A DNA stretch of 62,599 nt from JBDKUD01 sp050943315 (GCA_050943315.1 JBMNOY010000006.1:1-62599); one strand, 5' to 3'; positions 18,451-26,538 are shown, counted from the first letter of the stretch. The notes: generated by a model from the letters alone, not told the origin. A program made the numbers and translations.

Positions 18451-18476
18451 CACTGATATGATACAAAAGCTATTAT
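18447..18476 (+). promoter_or_regulatory. sigma-A promoter of the lemA operon
   Basis: TTGACA (18447-18452, perfect), 18-base spacer, TATTAT (18471-18476, 5 of 6). The -35 overlaps the stop codon of the kinase gene. The lemA ATG is 38 bases downstream of the -10. Confidence 0.6.
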
Positions 18477-18513
18477 GAAATTAGGTGTTAGTAAACTGTA
18501 GGAGGTTATATTA

Positions 18514-19074
18514 ATGAAAAAAAGCGGGATTATTATTATTGCTGTCATCGCTTTGCTGGTTTTTTGGGGAATAGGAAGTTATAACAGTCTGGTTGGTTTG
18601 AATGAATCCGTAAATGGCAAATGGAGCCAGGTAGAAAACCAACTCCAGCGCCGTGCAGATCTGATTCCCAATTTGGTAGCAACAGTAAAAGGTTATGCTG
18701 CCCACGAAGAAGACATTCTTAACAATGTAGCTGATGCACGCAGTCGTTTGATAGGTGCCCAGGGTGCTGCAGATAAAGCAGCTGCTAATGAGCAATTAAG
18801 CTCCGCTTTGTCCAGATTGCTGGTCGTAGTCGAAAACTATCCTAACTTGAAAGCAGATGCCAACTTCCGTCAGTTGTCAGATGAATTGTCCGGAACCGAA
18901 AATCGTCTGGCAGTATCCCGTAAAGATTACAATGATGCGGTACAGACCTTTAATGCCAAAATCAAGACCTTTCCTACAGTTATATGGGCCAATATGCTAG
19001 GCTTTGAACCCCGCGAATATTTTAAGGTGGAAGCGGGAGCCAAAGCTACTCCCCAGGTCGATTTTAGTGAATAG
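18514..19074 (+). CDS. lemA: LemA family protein
   Basis: N-terminal membrane anchor (~5-22) followed by a mostly helical LemA domain with the typical NGKWSQVENQLQRRADLIPNLV start and a WANMLGFEPREYF end. The length of 186 residues is typical. The molecular function of LemA is not established. It is regularly paired with TPM-domain proteins, as here, where the TPM gene begins 10 bases after the stop. AGGAGG site before the ATG. Confidence 0.95.
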   Translation: MKKSGIIIIAVIALLVFWGIGSYNSLVGLNESVNGKWSQVENQLQRRADLIPNLVATVKGYAAHEEDILNNVADARSRLIGAQGAADKAAANEQLSSALSRLLVVVENYPNLKADANFRQLSDELSGTENRLAVSRKDYNDAVQTFNAKIKTFPTVIWANMLGFEPREYFKVEAGAKATPQVDFSE

Positions 19075-19084
19075 GGACTGAATT

Positions 19085-19882
19085 ATGAATAAGTTATTGG
19101 GAGAGATAAAATCATCCTGGTTACACAAACCTATCCTTGTGGTTGTCGGCCTAATGCTGCTATTGCTGGCATTCTGGCCAGCGGGGATGGTAGTTGCCGA
19201 ACCGGTTATCCCACAGCCGACCAGGGAACTGTATATTCTTGATGAGGCTAATGTGCTAAGTCCAGATACCGAGGCTATGATTATCAGCACCAGCGAGGAA
19301 CTAAATCAAAAAACCAAAGCGCAGGTAGCCGTAGTGACCTTAAACAGCCTTAATGGTGAATCCCTGGAAGACACTTCCCTGGGCATATTGCGACAGTGGC
19401 AACTGGGAGATAAAGAACTCAATAATGGACTATTAATTCTAGTAGTACCATCGGAACGTAAATCCCGTATTGAAGTAGGCTACGGATTGGAAGGTGCCTT
19501 ACCGGATGCCAAAACAGGACGAATCCAGGATGAAACCATGTTACCTGCTTTCCGTGAGGGTAAATACGATCTTGGCATTCGCCAGGGATATCAAACTATT
19601 GTTCAGGAAGTAGCCCAGGAATATAATGTAAAAATAAATGCGCCCACCAATAATATCCCTCCAGCGGAGGCCGCCGATAAAACCCCCACCTGGCTTAAAA
19701 TACTGGGTGTATTAGGTTTGTTGTTTCTGCTCTGGTTAGACTTTAAGCTATTTAACGGGTTCTTTTTTGGTTTCCTGCTGGGAACCTTATTCCGCGGCGG
19801 CGGTGGTTTCGGCGGGGGACGTGGAGGAAATTCCGGCGGGGGAGGTTCCGGGGGAGGCGGTGGCAGCAGCCGTGGCTGGTAG
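19085..19882 (+). CDS. TPM-domain membrane protein (YgcG-like)
   Basis: Signal peptide or anchor (~18-38), TPM domain (~45-180) with LYILDEANVLS and GLLILVVPSERKSRIEVGYGLEG, then two hydrophobic segments (~205-240) and a glycine/serine-rich tail ending GGGGSSRGW. This is the standard partner of LemA. TPM domains have been linked to phosphatase activity or photosystem repair in plants; the bacterial role is unclear. Confidence 0.93.
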   Translation: MNKLLGEIKSSWLHKPILVVVGLMLLLLAFWPAGMVVAEPVIPQPTRELYILDEANVLSPDTEAMIISTSEELNQKTKAQVAVVTLNSLNGESLEDTSLGILRQWQLGDKELNNGLLILVVPSERKSRIEVGYGLEGALPDAKTGRIQDETMLPAFREGKYDLGIRQGYQTIVQEVAQEYNVKINAPTNNIPPAEAADKTPTWLKILGVLGLLFLLWLDFKLFNGFFFGFLLGTLFRGGGGFGGGRGGNSGGGGSGGGGGSSRGW

Positions 19883-19890
19883 ATAAACTA

Positions 19891-19918
19891 CAGGCTGCTA
19901 ATGAACATTAGCAGCCTG
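19891..19918. terminator. bidirectional terminator hairpin
   Basis: Perfect 13-bp stem CAGGCTGCTAATG / CATTAGCAGCCTG with a 2-base loop, located between the convergent TPM gene and the SLH/YcdB gene. The following T content is only moderate. Confidence 0.75.
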
Positions 19919-19957
19919 CCGAAATTTCTTATTAATTCTTACCCCACAAGAATTGTT

Positions 19958-22120
19958 TCATCGATTCCAGGACCTTTCGTTAACTTCCATCGCCCGCGGT
20001 GCAATACGACCGGCGATAGAAGCCATTTGAGCCCAGGTAATCTGCTTGTTGGGCTCAAAACGTCCCTGCTGATCAGCGCTCATCAGATTCAGGCCGTGGA
20101 CTATAGCGGCATAATTAATTTTATCCGGGCTGATTTCCCGGCTGTCAACTACCGGAATATCGATACGGTTTTTCATTTCGGCTACTGGTTGATACCCGAT
20201 ACTCCGTACCAGCCACACAGCCAGTTCCTCGCGTTTCATGCTCTGATGGGGTTCGAACTTGCCTTGATTCTGGATAATTCCTCTATTAACCGCCATTTTA
20301 TAAATAGTTTGGTCAGGATCATTAGCAGGTACATCGGTTAATTGCAATTCTATATTTTCTTCATCTCCATAATAAACATTAGGATGAGTAGCTGCAACCA
20401 GTACCCTTAGGATATCCACCCTCTGCATTATTTCTTCGGGGGGAGTTGTTTTATCTTTTATTAAGCCATTGGCGTGCAGCAGTGACAATGCGGGAGCAGC
20501 CCAGTGTCCTGACCAGGTTTCCTTTGGTAAGGTTGTCTGCTGGTCGTCAATACTATACATGGGTTTCCCGGTACGGGCATTTATCTCTACACTGGGTAAA
20601 CGATACACAGGTATACTTTCTCCGGTAATCTTATACTGGTCATCGCGAGGGAAAATATAGCTGAGTACCAGTCCATCCCTTGACCAGATTTGCGCTTTGG
20701 CTTCTTCCAACGTAACCAGGCCAGATACTGCTTCACACTTTACCGGTCTCCAATCAAGGCGATAATAAGTCACTTGACCGCTGTTTTTATCCACCATAAC
20801 CGTTATCCTATCCCGTTCAAAAGGAATTCCATTAAGTAAACGGATAAACTGATAATAAAAATAGTTGGAGTTTTTATCCTGGTACATATTATGGTTTATA
20901 GCGACCTGGGAAATCTTGTCGGGATGAATTTTTTGTATGGCTTCCCGGGCTTTATCCAAGCACTGCTCATAACTGAGATTTAAACTTCCCTGGCCGCTGC
21001 TGCTGCGATTAAATCCTACCACCTGACCAGTAGAGGCATTGATATCAACATCGAGATCAAATTGAGTTTCAGCTTCCACCGGTCTGTATGACCAGTGTTC
21101 TTCGCGAAATCCATCACTGCTGCTGGAGCCCCCGCCGCTTCTGCGTATTTCGCCGTTATATCCCATGGTCTTAAAAAAGTCACTGGCGGATTGTTTGGCA
21201 AATTCCGGGTCAACCGGTTGGGTCGGCCAGGGAGTTTCGTTAATAGCCGCCATGCTGTTGGGGGTAGTGTAATCCTTATCATAGGTTTTCACGTTCTTAA
21301 TGGATAATACTTTTCCCTGGCTATCCAAAAATTCACCTGTGCGTGCATCTATTATATTGGCATTCACATTCAGCCGGTAAACTGGAATAATTTTACCAGT
21401 GGAACGACCGTTTCCATCCCGTTCATAGACATAGCTGAGTACCAGTCCGATATCATTTTCCAGCTTTTTCTGCAGTTCATTACGAGGAAGAAGCTGTGCT
21501 AATTCCGGCAGTTCAACCTGATGCCACTGGCAATGATAATGGGTGACCATTCCGGTGTAGGCATCTACGCCAACAGTTATGCTGTCCCAGTCGACAGGTA
21601 ATCCGTTCATCTGGCGGTTCCAGGTAAAACTATAATAAAGCTGCATGTTTCTATTAAAAGGGTTAATAGAATCATTTTCGTTCATATGCAAGGTTTTTAC
21701 CTTATCGGGCTGGTTTTGGGTTAAAAACTTCCAGGCTATTTCCCGGGCTTCATCCCGGGTTAAACTAATATTTTTATTCAGGTAAAACTCAGCATTAGGA
21801 TAATAATTCAAACCTAAAATCTGTCCGCTGTAAGCATCCACAACCCCACTGATTTCCTCTGGTCCGTGTACAAATATACCTTTTTTCTTACTTGTTATCT
21901 CCCAGGCCGGGGTTTCAGAATAGCCCTGTTCCTGATATTCTGCGGTCAGTTCTTTACCCCGGGTGATATCCGGGAAAGCAGTACAGAAAATACGAATAGC
22001 TTCCTCTTGACTAATCATTCCACCTTTGTCCGGTGCTGCTTCTGCTCTGCCGGCAACTGGCAAAAGCGAAACCTGTAAAACCAGTGCCAGCAGTATAACC
22101 AATAACTTCGGTTTACCCAT
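19958..22120 (-). CDS. secreted YcdB/PepSY-repeat protein with SLH domains
   Basis: Exported protein of ~720 residues bound to the cell wall. ATG at 22120 has AGGAGG 9 bases upstream. Signal peptide (~1-29, cut near GRAEA). Two large YcdB/YcdC-type repeats (~38-300 and ~300-520), each holding PepSY-like segments such as VDAYTGMVTHYHCQW and MVDKNSGQVTYYRLDW, each ending in a similar PVYRL...ARTG element. The C-terminal ~180 residues are S-layer homology repeats (GHWAAPALSLLHANGLI, MAVNRGIIQNQGKFEP, VHGLNLMSADQQGRFEP). PepSY regions often restrain proteases; a papain-type protease gene is divergently placed upstream, but any link is inference. Confidence 0.93.
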   Translation of the reverse strand: MGKPKLLVILLALVLQVSLLPVAGRAEAAPDKGGMISQEEAIRIFCTAFPDITRGKELTAEYQEQGYSETPAWEITSKKKGIFVHGPEEISGVVDAYSGQILGLNYYPNAEFYLNKNISLTRDEAREIAWKFLTQNQPDKVKTLHMNENDSINPFNRNMQLYYSFTWNRQMNGLPVDWDSITVGVDAYTGMVTHYHCQWHQVELPELAQLLPRNELQKKLENDIGLVLSYVYERDGNGRSTGKIIPVYRLNVNANIIDARTGEFLDSQGKVLSIKNVKTYDKDYTTPNSMAAINETPWPTQPVDPEFAKQSASDFFKTMGYNGEIRRSGGGSSSSDGFREEHWSYRPVEAETQFDLDVDINASTGQVVGFNRSSSGQGSLNLSYEQCLDKAREAIQKIHPDKISQVAINHNMYQDKNSNYFYYQFIRLLNGIPFERDRITVMVDKNSGQVTYYRLDWRPVKCEAVSGLVTLEEAKAQIWSRDGLVLSYIFPRDDQYKITGESIPVYRLPSVEINARTGKPMYSIDDQQTTLPKETWSGHWAAPALSLLHANGLIKDKTTPPEEIMQRVDILRVLVAATHPNVYYGDEENIELQLTDVPANDPDQTIYKMAVNRGIIQNQGKFEPHQSMKREELAVWLVRSIGYQPVAEMKNRIDIPVVDSREISPDKINYAAIVHGLNLMSADQQGRFEPNKQITWAQMASIAGRIAPRAMEVNERSWNR

Positions 22121-22374
22121 AACCAATCCCCTCCTTTATTACTCATCAACACAACACTTTACTTTATGAAAATTATACCATTATTATGACCTCGTTACAT
22201 GAAATGTCAGGATTGCAGATATTCTGCCAATAGAAATATGCTAATTGGGCGCTATTCACCCAGTGTTATTCAGGGGCATACATTAAGAAAGGAACCATTA
22301 AAATATCGGGCTCAGAAAAGATGTGGTTGCATTTCTTCTATGGTTCCAAAAGATAGAAGGGGGCAGAAACACAA

Positions 22375-23427
22375 ATGTCATTTGAAATAGTCCATCAACT
22401 GCGTAAGTCGCTGGATAACCTGCGGCAGGAGCATAATGGTTATTTGCTAAATTGTATTCCGTCACCATATGATCCCAGAGACTATAAATATTTGCATCTT
22501 ATCGGCACCCTGGCCGAGGAACCGGTTACCCCAGTGGATTACCGGGAAGACCTTCCACCGGTATTTGACCAAGGACCTAGGGGTAGTTGTGTAGCCTGTG
22601 TTTCCACCTGGACCCTTAAGGCTTACGAGGAGATTAAACAGGGGGATTACCCTGAAGGCGGCCTTTCGACATCATTTCTGTATGCGATGTGTAAAAAAAA
22701 TGATGGGATACCTTTTCTGGAAGGGACTCAGCCTAAAGTAGCGGTGCAGATACTGCAGAAGTATGGGGTATGTTCGGAAGAGGTTATGCCTTATTCCCGC
22801 CTGACAGAATTACCTGCGCCTCTGGTGCCTGACATCCCGGAACAGGCGATGGAAGCGGCAGCTGCGTTTAAAATACAGACCTATGCCCAGCTTTGTTCAC
22901 CTTATGACATCAGTCGTAATCATACCATTGCAGCTATGCGTGAGGCATTGAAAAGAGAAGGGCCATTTATGATCGCTCTTTTGGTATGCGAAAATTTTGT
23001 ACCGGATAAAAACTACCGTTTGCCGTTCCCGGCGGGAGAAATCCAGGGCGGGCATGCAGTTGGCATAGTAGGGGATCTTCCTGACCATCAATGTTTTATA
23101 CTAAGAAATTCCTGGGGCACTGGTTGGGGTGAAAATGGATATGCTTACTTGCCTTATGAGTGGATAACCAGAAAAACGGATACTGGTTGGGCAGTTTTTG
23201 AAGCCTGGACGACTACAGATGTTACAACATCCAAACCGGCGGCACAGATAGTACTTACCTCGGGAATAAACTCCATGAAGGTTGACGGTAAGCGGGTTAT
23301 GCTTGAGGAACCTATAATTCTCAGCAGGGCTTTTGCTTCGCGGCTGCCTATCAGAATTTTGGCAGATAAAATGGGGTATAAAGTAGATTGGCAAGGTAGT
23401 AAAGTGATATTCTCCAAGAAAATTTAG
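22375..23427 (+). CDS. papain-family (C1A) cysteine protease with copper-amine-oxidase-like tail
   Basis: Catalytic residues are intact: Gln66 and Cys72 in DQGPRGSC, His227 in GGHAVG, Asn245 in LRNSWGTGWGENGY. The mature fold begins near residue 48 after a short leader with no signal peptide. Residues ~295-350 (INSMKVDGKRVML, SRLPIRILADKMGY) resemble the Cu-amine-oxidase N-terminal repeat used as a wall or stalk domain by Firmicute exoproteins. The missing export signal is odd for a protein with that tail. AAGGGGG lies 11 bases before the ATG. Confidence 0.9.
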   Translation: MSFEIVHQLRKSLDNLRQEHNGYLLNCIPSPYDPRDYKYLHLIGTLAEEPVTPVDYREDLPPVFDQGPRGSCVACVSTWTLKAYEEIKQGDYPEGGLSTSFLYAMCKKNDGIPFLEGTQPKVAVQILQKYGVCSEEVMPYSRLTELPAPLVPDIPEQAMEAAAAFKIQTYAQLCSPYDISRNHTIAAMREALKREGPFMIALLVCENFVPDKNYRLPFPAGEIQGGHAVGIVGDLPDHQCFILRNSWGTGWGENGYAYLPYEWITRKTDTGWAVFEAWTTTDVTTSKPAAQIVLTSGINSMKVDGKRVMLEEPIILSRAFASRLPIRILADKMGYKVDWQGSKVIFSKKI

Positions 23428-23483
23428 GAGACAGTATTGATACATTATTCCTAATTAGGAGCAAATTCTAAGCTCAAATTTTT

Positions 23484-23498
23484 AGTAAGTGCTATAAT
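23484..23498 (+). promoter_or_regulatory. extended -10 promoter of the DUF3147-like pair
   Basis: TGCTATAAT ending at 23498 is a perfect -10 with the TGn extension; no clear -35 is present. It is 41 bases before the ATG at 23539. Confidence 0.4.
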
Positions 23499-23538
23499 TT
23501 ATTTTGTTCATTTGTTTAGGTAAGGAAGGAATGTATCT

Positions 23539-23895
23539 ATGGATATCGCAGCTCCAGTCATATTAAGATTTGTACTGGGAGGTTTGGCAGTAGTTGCGGC
23601 TACGGTTATCGCGCGTTGGTGGGGAGGACGTATGGGGGGCATTTTTGCTGCTTTTCCCGCCGTTTACCTGGCTGCTGTATTAAGCCTGGGACTTCAGTAT
23701 AGAGGCCGGGAACTTTTAGTAATGTCCCGGCACATATCCCAGGGTGCATTAGTGGGTATGGTGGCAGATATATTTTGTGCCATTGCGGCTAGTCGATTCA
23801 TAATAAAAAGCGGCTGGCAAAAGGGATTGGCTCAAGCTCTAATACTATGGTGTGTACTTGCTCCTGCAATATATCTGGCCTGGCAATTAATTTAG
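23539..23895 (+). CDS. small membrane protein, DUF3147-like (1)
   Basis: 118 residues with four predicted membrane helices and the signature GGIFAAFPAVYLAAV. It resembles the DUF3147 group of inner-membrane proteins of unknown function. ATG with AAGGAAGGA upstream. The next gene is a paralogue with the same GIFAAFPAV motif, starting 6 bases after the stop; together they may form a heterodimer, like the paired small multidrug-resistance proteins, but this is inference from size and pairing only. Confidence 0.75.
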   Translation: MDIAAPVILRFVLGGLAVVAATVIARWWGGRMGGIFAAFPAVYLAAVLSLGLQYRGRELLVMSRHISQGALVGMVADIFCAIAASRFIIKSGWQKGLAQALILWCVLAPAIYLAWQLI

Positions 23896-23901
23896 GCAAA
23901 G

Positions 23902-24285
23902 GTGTTGAATAAATTGAATCTGGACATTAGAGACTTAACGTTAAGATTTCTTCTTGGCGGCGGGTCAGTAGCTGCCTGCTATATTTTTCTGCAATTAATA
24001 CCCTGGAAATCATTTGCTGGTATTTTTGCTGCCTTCCCGGCTGTTATGGTGGCAGCTATAATCATGTCCGGGATTTTTGAAGGGTCCCGGCAGGCGTCCG
24101 ATGTAGCCCTGGGAGCTACTGCTGGAATGCTGGGTTGTACGGTATGTGTATTAACGGCTGTATTCTTTATGGCTTCTTGGGGCAGTTGGGCAATATCACT
24201 TATAATTGCTACCGCAGCCTGGTTTTTTAGTTCGGTAATCTTCATAAAACTTATCCAGGGTGTCATCCATAAAAGAAAAGTATAA
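23902..24285 (+). CDS. small membrane protein, DUF3147-like (2)
   Basis: 127 residues, four membrane helices, motif AGIFAAFPAVMVAAI shared with the preceding gene. The start may be GTG 23902 or TTG 23914; the latter is better spaced from AAAGGTG. It is convergent with the lysE gene 14 bases away with no terminator between; the next plus-strand terminator is at 24997-25017, beyond lysE. Confidence 0.75.
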   Translation: MLNKLNLDIRDLTLRFLLGGGSVAACYIFLQLIPWKSFAGIFAAFPAVMVAAIIMSGIFEGSRQASDVALGATAGMLGCTVCVLTAVFFMASWGSWAISLIIATAAWFFSSVIFIKLIQGVIHKRKV

Positions 24286-24299
24286 TTGGCAGGGAGTAG

Positions 24300-24917
24300 T
24301 CATTTAATCAATTGAATGAAAGAATAGCCTAATTTGGCACCGTAAAACAAGATTATGGTACCGCAAACTATATTTATCCATTGGATTATCTTGTTACTGA
24401 ACTTACTCCGAAACAATGAAGTTAAAACAGCCAGGGAGAGAAACCATGCTAAAGATGCCAGACAAACTCCCAAAATAAAACAATTAGTCATGCTATCAGG
24501 CAGTGAAGCATGAAATCCCCCTAATAACAACGACCCATCAATTATTGCCTGGGGGTTAAACCATGTAATTGCAAAACAATTCCAGGTAACCTTTAGTAAT
24601 GTAGTGCTTTCTTCAGTGATATCACTAGGCATTTGGGGATGCGAGCGAATTAATGTAAGACCTATATATATAACTACAATACTTCCCAGTAAAAGAATAA
24701 TACCTTTTAATAAAGGAAAGTTATCCACCAGGGCCCCCACACCCAAGAAACAGGCTAAAGCCAGTGAAATATCAAAAAATATAGTTATTAATGCAACTTG
24801 CAGCGCTCTGCTCCTCTTCTCACGCAAAGCTGTGTTTATAACATATAAGTTTTGTATCCCTATGGGTGCAACATAAGCCAGACCTAACAATAATCCCTGC
24901 CCAAAATAATCAAACAT
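24300..24917 (-). CDS. LysE/ArgO-family amino-acid exporter
   Basis: Six-helix membrane protein of 205 residues. The LysE signature is at the start: GLAYVAPIGIQNLYVINTAL; the mid-protein NPQAIIDGSLLLGG is also typical. Good GGAGG site before the ATG. It exports basic amino acids in characterised members; the substrate here is not visible. The gene is divergent from the SOS cassette. Confidence 0.93.
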   Translation of the reverse strand: MFDYFGQGLLLGLAYVAPIGIQNLYVINTALREKRSRALQVALITIFFDISLALACFLGVGALVDNFPLLKGIILLLGSIVVIYIGLTLIRSHPQMPSDITEESTTLLKVTWNCFAITWFNPQAIIDGSLLLGGFHASLPDSMTNCFILGVCLASLAWFLSLAVLTSLFRSKFSNKIIQWINIVCGTIILFYGAKLGYSFIQLIK

Positions 24918-24996
24918 GTTTCCTCCGAATAATTAACCATTAAGCCTATGTATAGCTTAAATAGCTTAACAAACATCAAAAATAATGTAAACATTG

Positions 24997-25017
24997 AGAG
25001 CCTGCAGGCTCTTTTTT
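24997..25017 (+). terminator. terminator upstream of the SOS cassette
   Basis: AGAGCC-TGCA-GGCTCT followed by six T. It is oriented for plus-strand transcription, yet the nearest upstream plus-strand gene ends at 24285. It may end read-through of the DUF3147 transcript across lysE, and it insulates the LexA-controlled promoter. Confidence 0.7.
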
Positions 25018-25069
25018 GTTATGAAAATCTGGTTTAATTATTCTTCCTGATATTTACATCTTACGGAAG

Positions 25070-25097
25070 TTGACAAGAACATTTGTTCTATTATAAC
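25070..25097 (+). promoter_or_regulatory. promoter with LexA (SOS) box
   Basis: TTGACA (25070-25075, perfect), 16-base spacer, TATAAC (25092-25097). The spacer holds the palindrome AGAACA-TT-TGTTCT (25076-25089), matching the Gram-positive LexA core GAAC-N4-GTTC. A repressor bound there would block RNA polymerase. The Y-family gene starts 34 bases after the -10. Confidence 0.85.
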
Positions 25098-25130
25098 ATT
25101 ACATTACCAAAGAGATTTAGGTGGAATACA

Positions 25131-26180
25131 TTGAGAAAAATAGTTTTCATAAAACTTAACGGTATAGAGTTCTCCGGGGAATTGCTTGATTTTTGCAGTA
25201 CTTTTACCCCACTGGTTGAACCCCGGGGTAATAATGAGGTTTTTTTGGACTTAACCGGTGTTAGGCAAACATGGGGTATTTTAAAAAATATTGCCGAACG
25301 AATTTATGCCGATTACAGGGTTAAAGCCCAAATGGGCCTGGCAACTTCCAAACTCCTGGCCCGTATAGCAGCTACCGCAGCAAAATTACCCACTGGTAAT
25401 TCGGATTATCGGGTGATCAACAGGGAAGAGCTTAACCTTATACAGGTTTTGCCTGGACGAGAACAGGAATTTATAGCATCTTTACCTTTAACGGACTTTT
25501 ATCCGCTGGATGATGGTGATCTAAAAAAACTAACACGGTTGGGATATTGCAATGTGGGAGAAATAACTGCTTTATCCCCCCAAAGGCTTACAGCTTTGCT
25601 GGGAAAAGAAGTATATCTTTTATCACAGTATAGCCAGGGAAAAGATTCGGCTCCCGTATTAGGCCTCTATCCTCCCCTTAGAATTATATATCCCAGTAAT
25701 TTTGATGAAGCAGTAACCGACAGTGGGAGAATAGGAAGAGAAATCAGAAGAGCAGCCGGGGTATTAAGTACACTTATGGAAAGCAGACATTGTGGCTGCA
25801 GAAATATAACCCTGGATTTAATTACCACAGCGGGCCGAATTAGAGAAGAAAGAGTATTGAGCAGCATTTGTTGGGATGCTAAACAATTGTTTAATATTTT
25901 GTCTTTGCTATGGAAAAAAGCTGGTTCCCATAATCCCTTGCTGAATTTTACTATAACTTTAGGACAAATATGTACACTACAGGTAGTACAGCAAGATCTT
26001 TTTACCAACCGGCCTTCTTACCATCAGGAACAGCGCCGGGATAACCTGGAGAATACTATTGATAATCTTTTATACAGATTCCCGGATATGATCAGACGGG
26101 GAATTGACACCGACCGGCGGGAACAGGTGCTGGCTTTCTGGGACCCCTGGCGTTTTCCGGAGAAGGAAGCAGGACGGTGA
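25131..26180 (+). CDS. compact, inactive Y-family polymerase-like protein (ImuB-like)
   Basis: 349 residues from TTG 25131, which sits 6 bases after GGTGG and downstream of the LexA promoter. GNNEVFLDLTGV (~33-44) matches the SIDEAFLDLTG palm motif of Y-family polymerases, but the Asp of the DE pair is Asn, and the N-terminal IVFIKLNG lacks the first metal-binding Asp. Only ~30 residues separate these two motifs, against ~95 in Pol IV, so the fingers region seems to be missing. The thumb/HhH region (PLDDGDLKKLTRLGY) and little-finger region follow. QQDLF (287-291) resembles a sliding-clamp peptide. Probably a non-catalytic ImuB-type scaffold for the DnaE2-like polymerase encoded downstream. 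Confidence 0.82.
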   Translation: MRKIVFIKLNGIEFSGELLDFCSTFTPLVEPRGNNEVFLDLTGVRQTWGILKNIAERIYADYRVKAQMGLATSKLLARIAATAAKLPTGNSDYRVINREELNLIQVLPGREQEFIASLPLTDFYPLDDGDLKKLTRLGYCNVGEITALSPQRLTALLGKEVYLLSQYSQGKDSAPVLGLYPPLRIIYPSNFDEAVTDSGRIGREIRRAAGVLSTLMESRHCGCRNITLDLITTAGRIREERVLSSICWDAKQLFNILSLLWKKAGSHNPLLNFTITLGQICTLQVVQQDLFTNRPSYHQEQRRDNLENTIDNLLYRFPDMIRRGIDTDRREQVLAFWDPWRFPEKEAGR

Positions 26181-26237
26181 TACTTACCTTGAAGTTTTCA
26201 TAAATCGCAGGAATATCTTCTAAGGAGATATAGACTT

Positions 26238-26486
26238 ATGAGCAAACTGGTTACCATGCCCTTGCAGGTTTATCAGGACCGTAAAGGGAATCCGGAGAAA
26301 ATAATAAGTAAGGAACGGTTAATAAAAATTACCCAGATAATGGAGTGCTGGCATGACACCGGCTGCTGGTGGGAAGGCGAGAGTGAAAAAGTCTTTTATC
26401 GCATAGCCTGTCAGGATGGTAGTGTTTGGGAAATATTTAATAATTTATTTTCCGGGAAATGGTTTTTGTATAAGGTATATGACTAG
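26238..26486 (+). CDS. small DUF6504-like protein of the mutagenesis cassette
   Basis: 82 residues rich in Trp and Tyr. The pattern VYQDRKGNPEKI, then WWEGESEKVFYRI, then WFLYKVYD resembles the DUF6504 domain that I recall next to imuB/dnaE2 in Actinobacteria. AAGGAG lies 7-8 bases before the ATG. It is between the Y-family gene (57 bases upstream) and the polymerase gene (154 bases downstream). Function unknown. Assignment rests on pattern and position. Confidence 0.7.
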   Translation: MSKLVTMPLQVYQDRKGNPEKIISKERLIKITQIMECWHDTGCWWEGESEKVFYRIACQDGSVWEIFNNLFSGKWFLYKVYD

Positions 26487-26490
26487 TTAA

Positions 26491-26538
26491 ATTCAACACT
26501 GATTAACACAGATCTGAGTATGAAGGACACAGATTTTT
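26491..26538 (+). repeat. dispersed intergenic repeat, copy A
   Basis: A 48-base segment similar to 34706-34752. The first 23 bases differ at 2 positions and the last ~18 (GAAGGACA...ATTTTT) at about 3; the middle is divergent. Both copies sit in intergenic DNA just after a gene. Confidence 0.6.

Noticed and set aside
22127..22374. Cyclic-di-GMP or other riboswitch before the papain-type gene
   Set aside because: Only a GGAACC/GGTTCC long-range complement is present; no known riboswitch core.
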